A stretch of DNA of 64,000 nucleotides from NCBI GenBank assembly GCA_029239875.1, contig JARBUD010000018.1, positions 1 to 64,000 of the forward strand, in the 5' to 3' direction. The stretch comes from Xanthobacteraceae bacterium. GTDB taxonomy: Bacteria; Pseudomonadota; Alphaproteobacteria; Rhizobiales; Xanthobacteraceae. Position 1 is the stretch's first letter. Each line of letters starts with the position of its first letter. Positions 55,547 to 63,722 of the stretch are shown one piece after another. The translations under genes were made by a program, and so were the position numbers. Below the pieces are notes generated by a model. It was not told the DNA's origin, did no database searches, and saw nothing but the letters and a program-made list of their open reading frames with translations.

Positions 55547-56539
55547 TCAGTTCTCGAGCTTGATCTCGCCCTTGGCGAGCTTCCCGATCACGCCGAAGAC
55601 CTGTGTCTCCACTTCCGGAGCCACGTGCTGGAACGGCCGCGCCAGCGTCCAGCCGTCATTGGCGAGGTCCATCTGGAAGATCTGGCCGCCGAGCGTGCCG
55701 GCCTTCATCATCTGGCCCATCTGGTCATAGGCCTTGTCGAAGTTCAGCACCGTGCTGGTGATGATCGCGCCTGGAAACTGCTTGCTCTGGTCCATGTAGG
55801 CCCCGATCGTCAGCTTCTTCTCCTCTTCCGCCGCCTGCTGGATGCCGGCGTCGGCGAGATCGGCGGAAGGCAGCAGCACGTCGGCGCCGCGCAGGATGAC
55901 GCCGGTGGCGATCTCCTTCGCCTTGGCGATGTCGGTAAAGGAACCGGTGAACACCTTGTCGACCTGGATGTCCGGGACCACCGCCTTGGCGCCGCGGGTG
56001 GTGAACTCGTGCGTGCGCTTGGCGGAGGGGATTTCCTCGCCGGAGATGATGGCGATGTGCTTGTTGGCGCTCGACGCGGCGGCGAGGGCGCCGGTCACGT
56101 AGCCGTATTCGTCCCAGTTCACCGACCAGGCAGTGTAGTTCTTCAGCCCGCCGGTGCTGGCCGCGTAGCTGTAGAGCACGAATTGCGTCTGGGGGAATTC
56201 CTTGGCGACCTCCAGTATGGCTGCCGAGTAGCCGGAGCTCTGGCAGATGATCATCTTGACGCCGCGCGCCGCAAGCTGCCGCAGGATCGCCGGCGCCTTC
56301 TCATAGGTGGCGTGCTCGACATAGGAGGATTTGAAGCCGTAGGTCTTCGCCATCTTCTGGAAGGCGGCGAAGCCGGGCGGGTCCCAATTGCCTTGGGTGA
56401 CGGCCCCGGTGAACAGGCCGGCCACCTCGATGGCGTTCTCCGCCCGCGCGGAGAGCGGCGACGGGCCGGGCGACAGAAGCGCGCCGGCGACGAGACCAAG
56501 AACGATGCGACGCGATAGGAAGCGGAACGGCTGATCCAT
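55547..56539 (-). CDS. BMP-family periplasmic substrate-binding protein
   Basis: A 330-residue BMP-type binding protein. The signal has a Tat-like SRRIVLG followed by a hydrophobic LVAGALLSP and cleavage near SARA. The mature part carries AGLFTGAVTQGNWDPPGFAAFQKM and a later LLPSADLADAGIQQAAEEE. BMP proteins bind nucleosides, purines and other N-compounds, while no residue set here fixes the ligand. It heads the importer genes, right after the second RidA-type gene. Confidence 0.9.
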   Translation of the reverse strand: MDQPFRFLSRRIVLGLVAGALLSPGPSPLSARAENAIEVAGLFTGAVTQGNWDPPGFAAFQKMAKTYGFKSSYVEHATYEKAPAILRQLAARGVKMIICQSSGYSAAILEVAKEFPQTQFVLYSYAASTGGLKNYTAWSVNWDEYGYVTGALAAASSANKHIAIISGEEIPSAKRTHEFTTRGAKAVVPDIQVDKVFTGSFTDIAKAKEIATGVILRGADVLLPSADLADAGIQQAAEEEKKLTIGAYMDQSKQFPGAIITSTVLNFDKAYDQMGQMMKAGTLGGQIFQMDLANDGWTLARPFQHVAPEVETQVFGVIGKLAKGEIKLEN

Positions 56540-56597
56540 CGTGTTTCCCTGGTGGCTGGAAGGTGTGAGCGCCGGGTGTTCGCCTCGGCTTGTCGGT

Positions 56598-56984
56598 TCA
56601 GTCGGCGACCATCACAACGAGGTCGATCTCGATGAGCAGGCGCGGGTCGGCCAGCGCGGCGACCTCGACCAGTGTGCTGGCCGGCAGGTCGCAGCCGGCG
56701 AAGAAGGCGAGCCGGCCACGGTGGATGGCGGCGGCGAAGCGGGTGTCGGTGACATAGGTGACGGTCTTGACGATGTCGTCCGGCACCGCTCCGAGCCCTT
56801 CGAGGAGCAGCCCGATATTCCGGTAAACCTGCGCCACCTGGGCATCGATGTCGCCGACGCCGACGACCTCGCCGTTCTCGTCCCAGGCCACCTGCCCGGT
56901 CGGGAACACCGGGCGCCCCGGCCGGATCTTGGCGTGGTTGTAATAGGCCTGCGGCTTCAGCCCGCGCGGATTGATCGCCGCCAT
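56598..56984 (-). CDS. RidA-family protein lacking the catalytic arginine
   Basis: A 128-residue Rid-family protein: PTGQVAWDENGEVVGVGDID, QVAQVYRNIGLLLEGLG and VTYVTDTRF are typical. The conserved LPARS region reads LPASTLVEV, so the catalytic Arg is replaced by Ser. It therefore falls outside the RidA-type imine deaminases and nearer the Rid4-Rid7 groups, whose chemistry is unknown. The ATG at 56984 is preferred over 57032. It directly follows the LLM monooxygenase gene. Confidence 0.85.
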   Translation of the reverse strand: MAAINPRGLKPQAYYNHAKIRPGRPVFPTGQVAWDENGEVVGVGDIDAQVAQVYRNIGLLLEGLGAVPDDIVKTVTYVTDTRFAAAIHRGRLAFFAGCDLPASTLVEVAALADPRLLIEIDLVVMVAD

Positions 56985-57010
56985 GCGTCGCCCCCCCGGT
57001 CGCTGCCGTG

Positions 57011-58111
57011 CTAATGCGCATAGGCGTTGCACATGACGCCCCCGTCATGCAGACCGTCCACCACGGCGGTGCCGATGGTGCGAAGGTCGTCGATGAAGTC
57101 GGGAACGATGACGGTGATGCCGTCGAGCTCCGCGCCGTGGATGATGTCGGCGAGCTTGCGGGCGATGGTCTCCGGCGAGCCGACGATCGCCGCCGGGCTC
57201 ATGGAGTTGCGCTGCTCGCCCTGGGCGATGAACCGATTGGCCATCGTGTTCTGCTTCAGGCTCGGATCGGAGGCGTATTCGCGGGTCTGGTTGTCGAGCG
57301 CGACCGTGTCCACACCCGCATTGTAGTAGGCGACCCGCTCCTGGGCCTCCTTGTCGGTAGCACCGGGAACGATGGTGAACAGGCCATAGGTCTTGAAGTC
57401 GGTGCGGCCGAGCTCCGCGGCGACCTCCTTGGCGCGGCGCCCGGTCTTCACGAAGTCGTCGCGGTTGCTGCCGAGCAGGAAGCTCCCGGTGCAGTGCTGC
57501 GCGGTGAAGCGGAAGCCGGTGTCGGAGGCGCCGGCGCAGATGACCGGCGGGGCGTGCTCCGGCTTGGGGTTGGACATGCAGTCCTCCAACCGGAAGAACT
57601 CGCCGGCGTGATCGACCCGCTCCTCGCTCCACAGGCGCCGGATGACGGTGAGCCACTCCTCGGCCAGCCGGTAGCGCCCCCCATGGTCGAGGTCGCGCCA
57701 CAGCCCCATCTGTCCCTGATCCACCGGATTGGAGCCGGCGACCAGGTTGAGGCCGAAGCGGCCCTTGGAGATCTGGTCGATCACCGCGGCCATCTTCGCG
57801 ACCACGGCCGGATGGAAGATCATGGTGTGGACAGTGCCCCACACGCCGATGCGGCTGGTCGCCTCGGCGAGGCCGGCCATGGTGGTCATCGATTCGAGGG
57901 TGAAATCCCAATGGCGGCTCGGGCCGCCATAACCCCTCCACTTCGCCATGCTGAGCGCGAAGTCGAAGCCGAGCTCCTCCGCCAGCACCGCCACCTGCTT
58001 GTTGTAGTCGTAGGTGGCCGGCAGCTGCGGGCTGGTGGTCGACGTAATCCAGCCGCCATTGCCTACGGGAAGGAACACGCCGAGTTCAACATGACGCTCG
58101 GAAACCTGCAT
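57011..58111 (-). CDS. LLM-class flavin monooxygenase, RutA-like
   Basis: A 366-residue bacterial-luciferase-fold enzyme. GVFLPVGNGGWITST, FDFALSMAKWRGYGG, WDFTLESMTTMAGLA and GRFGLNLVAGSN follow RutA, the uracil-ring-opening flavin monooxygenase, block by block. RutA uses a flavin-N5-peroxide and FMNH2 supplied by RutF. The RutF-like reductase gene here lies 2 kb away on the plus strand. The region around 58131-58146, 20 bases upstream, holds a perfect inverted repeat. An amide-containing N-heterocycle is the likely substrate; uracil itself is not proven. Confidence 0.88.
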   Translation of the reverse strand: MQVSERHVELGVFLPVGNGGWITSTTSPQLPATYDYNKQVAVLAEELGFDFALSMAKWRGYGGPSRHWDFTLESMTTMAGLAEATSRIGVWGTVHTMIFHPAVVAKMAAVIDQISKGRFGLNLVAGSNPVDQGQMGLWRDLDHGGRYRLAEEWLTVIRRLWSEERVDHAGEFFRLEDCMSNPKPEHAPPVICAGASDTGFRFTAQHCTGSFLLGSNRDDFVKTGRRAKEVAAELGRTDFKTYGLFTIVPGATDKEAQERVAYYNAGVDTVALDNQTREYASDPSLKQNTMANRFIAQGEQRNSMSPAAIVGSPETIARKLADIIHGAELDGITVIVPDFIDDLRTIGTAVVDGLHDGGVMCNAYAH

Positions 58112-58130
58112 TTTACTTAATTCCTCAAGT

Positions 58131-58146
58131 TTCTCGCAAACGAGAA
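58131..58146. promoter_or_regulatory. Inverted repeat upstream of the LLM monooxygenase gene
   Basis: TTCTCG, CAAA, CGAGAA: perfect six-base arms 20 bases before the monooxygenase start. It could be a regulator site, or a hairpin affecting the start region. Confidence 0.5.
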
Positions 58147-58210
58147 CTGGAAACTGATGGTCACGCTACCAGCCATCACGAGGCGGCGATAACAGAGATG
58201 TTGCGATGTC

Positions 58211-58231
58211 GTGTTGCGCAAAGGGCAACAC
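58211..58231. promoter_or_regulatory. Dyad between the LysR and monooxygenase genes
   Basis: GTGTTGC (58211-58217) and GCAACAC (58225-58231) with a seven-base spacer, 38 bases after the LysR stop on the minus strand. No U-run follows, so a protein-binding site or an attenuator-like hairpin is more likely than a terminator. Confidence 0.45.
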
Positions 58232-58268
58232 CGAGATGCGTCAAGGGACCGCCGCGGCCATGCGCCGG

Positions 58269-59177
58269 TCATGCGGCGGCGCGACCGGCGCTGGGGAATT
58301 CCTTGACCAGCATCTTCAGGAATTCATGCGCCGCGTAGCTCAGCCGCCGGTCGCGATGGACGCAGATGGCCGAGGTGGCCGCGGCGAACTCTTCTTCGTC
58401 GATGGGGATCGCCTTCAGCGTGCCCTCGTCGATCTCCTTGCTGGCGGCAAGGGCGGGCCCGACGGTAATGGCGCGGCCGGTGATCGCCATAGCGCGCGTC
58501 AGTTCAAGATTATTGGCCGAGACGATGGTATTGGCCGACAGATTGCGGCGGGAGACCGCCTTGTCGAAGAGTTGTCGCAATCCGAAGCTGGGCACCGGGA
58601 GCGCGATCTGCTGCGTGCAGATCTCGGAAAGCGACAAGCTCTTGCGGTCGACGAAGGGATGATCGCTCGCCACCAGGCACATGACCGGCTCGGTATGGCT
58701 GGCGACGATCTCTATATTCGGCCGCGGCCTGGCATTGAAGACGATGCCGATATCCGCCTCGTCCTTGATCATCGCCTCGATGATGCGATCGGTCGATTCG
58801 GTGAAGACGGAGAAACGGATGGCCGGATAGACGTCGTTGAACTTGTTGATCGCACGGGGAAGGAAGCTGAAGATAAGGCCCTCGATCGCCCACAGCTTGA
58901 CCTCGCCCTGCCGCAATCCTTTCAGCGTGCGAATGGAATCCTGCACGCGCTCCAGATCGCGGAACATGGTGCGCGTATAACGCTCCAGCAGCAGCCCGGC
59001 GGGAGTCAATTGTATTCCGGTATTGGAACGCTCCAGCAGCAGCGTGCCGAGTTGATGTTCGAGCAGAGCCAGCTGCCGGCTGATCGCCGAGGGCGCCACA
59101 TGCAGGCGATCGGCGGCACGGCGGATCGACCGCGTCTCGGCAACCTCGTTGAAGTAGCGGTATGTGTTGAAGTTCAT
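58269..59177 (-). CDS. LysR-family transcriptional regulator
   Basis: A 302-residue LysR protein. The winged HTH is at residues about 3-60 (YRYFNEVAETRSIRRAADRL, then VAPSAISRQLALLE), followed by a co-inducer domain (EGLIFSFLPRAINKFNDVYP). It is encoded between the two arms of the Rut-like cluster: co-directional with the monooxygenase arm and divergent from the hydrolase/reductase arm. It is the likely regulator of both. Confidence 0.93.
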   Translation of the reverse strand: MNFNTYRYFNEVAETRSIRRAADRLHVAPSAISRQLALLEHQLGTLLLERSNTGIQLTPAGLLLERYTRTMFRDLERVQDSIRTLKGLRQGEVKLWAIEGLIFSFLPRAINKFNDVYPAIRFSVFTESTDRIIEAMIKDEADIGIVFNARPRPNIEIVASHTEPVMCLVASDHPFVDRKSLSLSEICTQQIALPVPSFGLRQLFDKAVSRRNLSANTIVSANNLELTRAMAITGRAITVGPALAASKEIDEGTLKAIPIDEEEFAAATSAICVHRDRRLSYAAHEFLKMLVKEFPSAGRAAA

Positions 59178-59550
59178 GGCTCACGCTTCCGGCCGGATGG
59201 TCGTCACGTGAAGCAAGCCATGTGCCACCGGCGCCGGATGGCGTTCATCATTAGGCAACACGGCCAACACCATTCTGGTATACGCGCCGCCGTCCGGACT
59301 TGTTAGGTTGCGTCGTCTCGACACAAAGCAATCCTTCGACCGGCCGAGACATTTTCATGAATTTCCGAACTCACCGAAGAATAGATAGCGCAATCCCTAC
59401 GTAATATCGGCCGACCCTCAAGCCCGGTTCGCGCCGCCAGCTGCCTCGTCCGCGACACCCGCCACTCGCTGCCTCCCCGGCGTCCCACACGCCGAGGCAG
59501 GCCGACTGCGCCCCGTCTGCGGGCATGGCAGCTCAGTCAGGAGTTCACCG
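59178..59550. other. Divergent gap between LysR gene and RutD-like gene
   Basis: A 373-base non-coding stretch that should hold the promoters of both arms of the Rut-like cluster. TTCATGAA at 59354-59361 is a short palindrome; no unambiguous T-N11-A LysR box or promoter was found. An AGGAG ribosome-binding site lies just before 59551. Confidence 0.5.
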
Positions 59551-60372
59551 ATGCCCATCGCATCGCTCGACGATATCGATCTGTTCCACGAGATCAGCGG
59601 GGAAGGTCCCCTCCTGGTCCTGGTCACCGGGCTGGCCGGCGTGGCGTCCTATTGGCGGCCGAACATCGAGGCCCTCGCGCAGCATTTCACCGTGCTGCGC
59701 TACGACCAGCGCGGCACCGGGCGCAGCAGCCGCCCCGAGGGCACCTATTCGGTCGAACTGCTCACCGACGATCTCGTCCGGCTGATGCGCCATCTCGGGC
59801 TGTCGCACGCCCGCATCCTCGGCCATTCGACCGGCGGCGCGATCGGCCAGGTTCTGGCGGCGCGGCATCCCGAGCTCGTCGAGCGCCTCGTGCTCTATGC
59901 GAGCTGGGCGAGCCTCTGCCCGCAGATGCGGATGTGCATGGAGATCAGGCAGCAGCTGCTCGCCGCGGCCGGCCCGGCGGCCTATCACCGGGCCTCGCCG
60001 CTCTTCCTCTATCCGCCGCGCTTCGTGTGCGAATCCTGGCCGCGGATCGCCGCCGAGCTCGACGCCGGCGTCGCGCAGTCGACGACGCCGGCAATCTTGG
60101 CGGCGCGGGTCCGCGCTGTCATGGACTTCGACGGCCGGCCCTATCTCCCCTCGATACACGTGCCGACGCTGGTCCTCGTCGCCGACGACGACATATTGAC
60201 GCCGCGCCTCGCCGCCGACGAACTGCAGGCGGGGATCGCCCATGCCCGGCTCCAGACCATGACCTATGGCGGGCACGCCGTATCCTATTGCGAACCCGAG
60301 GCGTTTCACGCCGCCGTCCTGCCGTTCCTGCGGCAGGAGGCGTCGGGTGCCGCCGAGCGCCGCTCGGCCTGA
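59551..60372 (+). CDS. Alpha/beta hydrolase, RutD-like
   Basis: A 273-residue alpha/beta hydrolase. The nucleophile elbow GHSTGG carries S93, the acid is in LVADDDILTP (about D213/D214), and H242 lies in YGGHAVSY. YDQRGTGRSS near residue 51, PLFLYP near 150 and the YGGHA end parallel RutD, the hydrolase of the Rut pathway that cleaves aminoacrylate or carbamate-type intermediates. It opens the plus-strand arm. The RutF-like reductase gene starts ten bases after its stop. Confidence 0.87.
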   Translation: MPIASLDDIDLFHEISGEGPLLVLVTGLAGVASYWRPNIEALAQHFTVLRYDQRGTGRSSRPEGTYSVELLTDDLVRLMRHLGLSHARILGHSTGGAIGQVLAARHPELVERLVLYASWASLCPQMRMCMEIRQQLLAAAGPAAYHRASPLFLYPPRFVCESWPRIAAELDAGVAQSTTPAILAARVRAVMDFDGRPYLPSIHVPTLVLVADDDILTPRLAADELQAGIAHARLQTMTYGGHAVSYCEPEAFHAAVLPFLRQEASGAAERRSA

Positions 60373-60382
60373 GGGTAACGCC

Positions 60383-60904
60383 GTGCATCCCCTTCCCTCC
60401 TCCCCGGCGGCGATGGACGCCTCGGTCGACGGCGCCCTGTTCCGCGCCGGCATGCGGCGGCTCGCATCAAGCGTCTGCCTGATCACCGCGCATCACGCCG
60501 ATCGCCGCCATGGCCTCGTAGCGACGTCGATCTCCTCGCTCGCCGCGGAGCCGCCGAGCCTGATCGCCTGCGTCCACCGGTCTGCATCCGCACATGGCCC
60601 GATCCGCCAGGCCGGCGCCTTCTGCGTCAACCTGCTCGGCACGCGGCACGAGGAGCTGGCGCTGCTGTTCAGCGATCCGGACCGCCGCGACCGACGCTTC
60701 GAGACGGCAGGCTGGGCCACGCTGGCGACCGGCGCCCCGGTGCTGGCCGATGCCTTGGCCGCCTTCGACTGCCGGCTCGAACGAGTGGTGGAGCACGCGA
60801 CCCACGCCATCCTGATCGGCACGGTGCTCGATATCCGCATCGATGATTTCGGCGATCCGCTGATCCACGCCGACCGGCGCTTCACCCGCCTCGCCGCACA
60901 CTGA
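60383..60904 (+). CDS. Flavin reductase, RutF-like
   Basis: A 173-residue flavin reductase-domain protein. GTG 60383 follows GAGGG by eight bases and is preferred over ATG 60413. FRAGMRRLASSVCLITAHHA, GLVATSISSLAAEPPSLIACV and AFCVNLLGTRHEELALLFS are the family blocks. It should supply reduced FMN to the RutA-like monooxygenase. The two genes are on opposite strands, whereas in rut operons they are together. Confidence 0.9.
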   Translation: MHPLPSSPAAMDASVDGALFRAGMRRLASSVCLITAHHADRRHGLVATSISSLAAEPPSLIACVHRSASAHGPIRQAGAFCVNLLGTRHEELALLFSDPDRRDRRFETAGWATLATGAPVLADALAAFDCRLERVVEHATHAILIGTVLDIRIDDFGDPLIHADRRFTRLAAH

Positions 60905-60964
60905 CGTGGCAGCCTCCCGCCTCGCTCATCGCCCTGTCCTAGCCAACCGATCCGAGTTCCTGCC

Positions 60965-61519
60965 ATGACGCATCCGACCATCCGCAAATTCGTCATCCAG
61001 ATCGAAGAGACGCTCAGCGCCGCCGGGCATACGGTCGAACCGCCGGTCCGCAAGGCGACCGTCGCGGCCGTCATCGCCAACCCTGTCGCGGGCCGCTACG
61101 AAGAAGACCTGACGCCGCTCTACGATATCGGACGGCAGATCGCGGCGACGCTGACCGAGCGGGCCATGCTGGCGCTCGGCGCCGAGGCCGATGACATCGA
61201 GGCCTATGGCAAGGCCGCGATCGTCGGCCTCGACGGCGAGCTCGAACACGCCGCCGCGCTGCTGCACCCGGAGTTTGGCGCGCCGGTACGCTCGCGGACC
61301 GGCGGCAGCGACATCATTCCCTCGACCAAGAAGATCGGTGCGGCCGGCGCTGCGATCACCCTGCCGCTGACCGGCAAGACTTCCATCTGGAGCTTCGATC
61401 ATATGGACGCCACCGAGATCAGCATCGCCGACGCGCCTCGTCCGGACGAGGTGGTGGTGATCCTTGCCCTCGCGACGGGCGGTCGCGCCCTGCACCGCAT
61501 CGCGCCGCGACCGGCCTAG
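60965..61519 (+). CDS. AA_synth family protein (PF06684, DUF1185)
   Basis: A 184-residue protein of the former DUF1185 family: RKATVAAVIANPVAGRYEED, DDIEAYGKAAIVGLDGELEH and RSRTGGSDIIPSTKKIGAAG. Known structures of this family show a chorismate-mutase-like fold, and no reaction is proven. It is the third gene of the plus-strand arm, in the place where a rut operon would need an amidohydrolase such as RutB. A hydrolytic or lyase-like role on the ring-opened product is inferred. Confidence 0.85.
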   Translation: MTHPTIRKFVIQIEETLSAAGHTVEPPVRKATVAAVIANPVAGRYEEDLTPLYDIGRQIAATLTERAMLALGAEADDIEAYGKAAIVGLDGELEHAAALLHPEFGAPVRSRTGGSDIIPSTKKIGAAGAAITLPLTGKTSIWSFDHMDATEISIADAPRPDEVVVILALATGGRALHRIAPRPA

Positions 61520-61566
61520 AGCCGCAGCACAGGCGGCACGTCGCGACGGCGAACCACGGGATGCGC

Positions 61567-63018
61567 CTAGAACCAGTCGTCGAGCAATCCGGCAACGTCA
61601 TCGCACTGTTCGATGGCGAGCATGGCTGAGATCAGACCGGCGGTGTCGCCTCGACCGCTCAGATTTCTGGCGGCCTTGTCAAAAACCACATTATCGTCGA
61701 CCGGTCTGCGCTCGCCGCCCAACGGCGCCTCGACATGGCTTGCGAACCGTCGACCATCCGTCGTGACGATCGACGCAGCGGCCGAAGGCCGGCGCATCTT
61801 GCCGTTCATTAGGCGATCCATGACCGGGTCGACGGAAACCTCCACCTTGTCGGCCACCTCGCGCAGCGCCGCATCGGTGAAGGCGTCCGCCGCGAACCAG
61901 TCCGGCCCGGGCGAGCGACCCGTCGCGATCGCACCGATGGCATAGGGCAGGCTGAACTGCGCATCGATCGGATTCACCGGCCTCCGATCCATCAGCTTCT
62001 CGGCGATGACTCCGAAGGTGCTGATCCGGATCTCGGCGATCGCCGCCGGCGTCAGGCCCGCGTCGACATAAGCGTTCTCGAACGCCTCCAGCGCCGGGGC
62101 AAGCCAGCGGCAGGCCGGATAGGTCTTGAAGCTGCCCTTGCCCGCCAGCCAGAGCGTTCCGAGATCGTCGGTGACGAGCGACGCATCGAACCTGTCCGAG
62201 CCGATCATCCGCCAGTAGCCCTGCGGCCCGTCGAGCAGGTCCGCGCTGCCGACGAATCCCTCCTCGCTCATGATCGCCGCCTGAACGCCGGCCTGCGCCG
62301 CCGGTGCCACGCCGTCCTTGAGCGAGATGATGGGCCGGGTTTGCCAGTTGTACTTGTGCAGGCTCGGCAGCGGGCTCAGCGCGCCGGCGAGGCCGATCGC
62401 GTTCCGTATGCCCGTGGCGTCGCCGCCGGACAGCTTGGCGAAGACCAGCGCCGCGCCGATCGCCTGATGCTGGCCGACGCCATAGACCTGCCTGAAGCGC
62501 GCGGCCGTGGGCTGCATCGCAAGTATGAGGCGGTTGTTGATCTCATAAGCGGCGGCGAGCGCGGCGAGTAATTCGCGCCCCGAAATCGGCCGATGCCCCA
62601 AGGCGGCAAGAGCGGCCGGAACGATGCTGGAGCTGGGATGCCCCATGCCCTTGCCGTTCACCTCGAAGCCATCGTCATAGTCGAGGGCGTTGGCGATGAC
62701 GCTGTTGGCTAAGGCCGCCGCGATGGGCGTGAAGCGCTCCTCCGCCCCGAAGACGCGGCAGACTCCGCCCTGTCCCATCCGCGAAGCGACGGCACGGGCA
62801 CTGCGCGAAATGTCGAGATCGCGGCCGGCGACAGCGCAGCCGATGGTGTCGAGCAGATGCAGCTTGAGGCGATGGAGAACGGCATCCGCCACTTTCTCGT
62901 AGCGCAACTCGGCGGCGAAGGTCGCGACCCTGCCGGTCACATCGTCGCTGCCGACCGCCATGTCGGCAAACGCGTCGGGGGAGGCATCGCGCGACGCCAC
63001 GTCTCTCGTCATGGTCAT
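61567..63018 (-). CDS. MmgE/PrpD family protein
   Basis: A 483-residue protein of the MmgE/PrpD fold, which includes 2-methylcitrate dehydratase, cis-aconitate decarboxylase and iminodisuccinate epimerase. LHLLDTIGCAVAGRD, NALDYDDGFEVNGKGMGHPSSSIVPAA and KTYPACRWLAPALEA are the usual blocks. The reaction cannot be set from sequence. It follows the amino-acid permease gene on the minus strand with a 29-base gap and converges on the AA_synth gene, so either cluster could use it. Confidence 0.9.
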   Translation of the reverse strand: MTMTRDVASRDASPDAFADMAVGSDDVTGRVATFAAELRYEKVADAVLHRLKLHLLDTIGCAVAGRDLDISRSARAVASRMGQGGVCRVFGAEERFTPIAAALANSVIANALDYDDGFEVNGKGMGHPSSSIVPAALAALGHRPISGRELLAALAAAYEINNRLILAMQPTAARFRQVYGVGQHQAIGAALVFAKLSGGDATGIRNAIGLAGALSPLPSLHKYNWQTRPIISLKDGVAPAAQAGVQAAIMSEEGFVGSADLLDGPQGYWRMIGSDRFDASLVTDDLGTLWLAGKGSFKTYPACRWLAPALEAFENAYVDAGLTPAAIAEIRISTFGVIAEKLMDRRPVNPIDAQFSLPYAIGAIATGRSPGPDWFAADAFTDAALREVADKVEVSVDPVMDRLMNGKMRRPSAAASIVTTDGRRFASHVEAPLGGERRPVDDNVVFDKAARNLSGRGDTAGLISAMLAIEQCDDVAGLLDDWF

Positions 63019-63047
63019 GTTGAGCTTCGAAGCAGTGACAGCGCGGT

Positions 63048-63722
63048 TCAGCGACGGAAGTACTTGAGGAAGACGTGCCGCTCGATGGCTCCCGCCGTCA
63101 GGGTCAGCGGGAGGATGACCACCACGAAGAAGGCCGCGACCAGCGTGAGCACTTCGAGCGGACGGAAGGTGTGGATCGACAGGCGCTGCCCCTCATAGAG
63201 GATCTCGCCGACCGCGATGTAGCTGCCGAGCACCGAGTTCTTGATCGCCATCACGCACTGGCTGGTGAAGGGCGGCAGCACGCGCAGGAAGGCCAGCGGC
63301 CCGGTAACGCGCAGCATCACGGTCATCGGCTTCATGCCCACCGACATGCCCGCTTCCACCAGCCCACGATCGACCGCCTGCACGCCGGCACGGAAGATCT
63401 CCGCGAAGAACACACCCGAATAGAGCGCGACGGCGAAGACGCAGGTCCAGAAGGCGGGAAGCGCGAGCCCGGTCAGGATCGGCAGGCAGTAATAGCACCA
63501 CACCACCAGCACCAGCGGCGGGATCGAGCGCACGACTTCGATGATCGCGGTCGCTGGGTAACGCAGCAGCCGGCGCTCGGCCATGCGGAACGGCGCGAGG
63601 ATCAGGCCGACCACGATTCCCAATCCGACCGAGAAGAGGACGAGCTGGAAAGTAACGGCGGCCGCCCCCAGCATGAGGCCCCGATACTCGGTCAGGATCG
63701 AGAAGTCCCATTCGTAGTTCAC
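63048..63722 (-). CDS. Polar amino-acid ABC importer permease
   Basis: A 224-residue HisM/GlnP-type permease starting at GTG 63722 (VNYEWDFSILTEYRG). About five helices are present, with IIEVVRSIPPLVLVVW and AEIFRAGVQAVDRGLVEAGMSVG, the EAA loop that contacts the ATPase. Its start overlaps the stop of the ATPase gene. A single permease gene may form a homodimer, or a second one may lie outside the window. Confidence 0.9.
   Translation of the reverse strand: MNYEWDFSILTEYRGLMLGAAAVTFQLVLFSVGLGIVVGLILAPFRMAERRLLRYPATAIIEVVRSIPPLVLVVWCYYCLPILTGLALPAFWTCVFAVALYSGVFFAEIFRAGVQAVDRGLVEAGMSVGMKPMTVMLRVTGPLAFLRVLPPFTSQCVMAIKNSVLGSYIAVGEILYEGQRLSIHTFRPLEVLTLVAAFFVVVILPLTLTAGAIERHVFLKYFRR

Noticed and set aside
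58211-58231. Intrinsic terminator of the LysR gene
   Set aside because: A good dyad, but no U-run follows on the minus strand.
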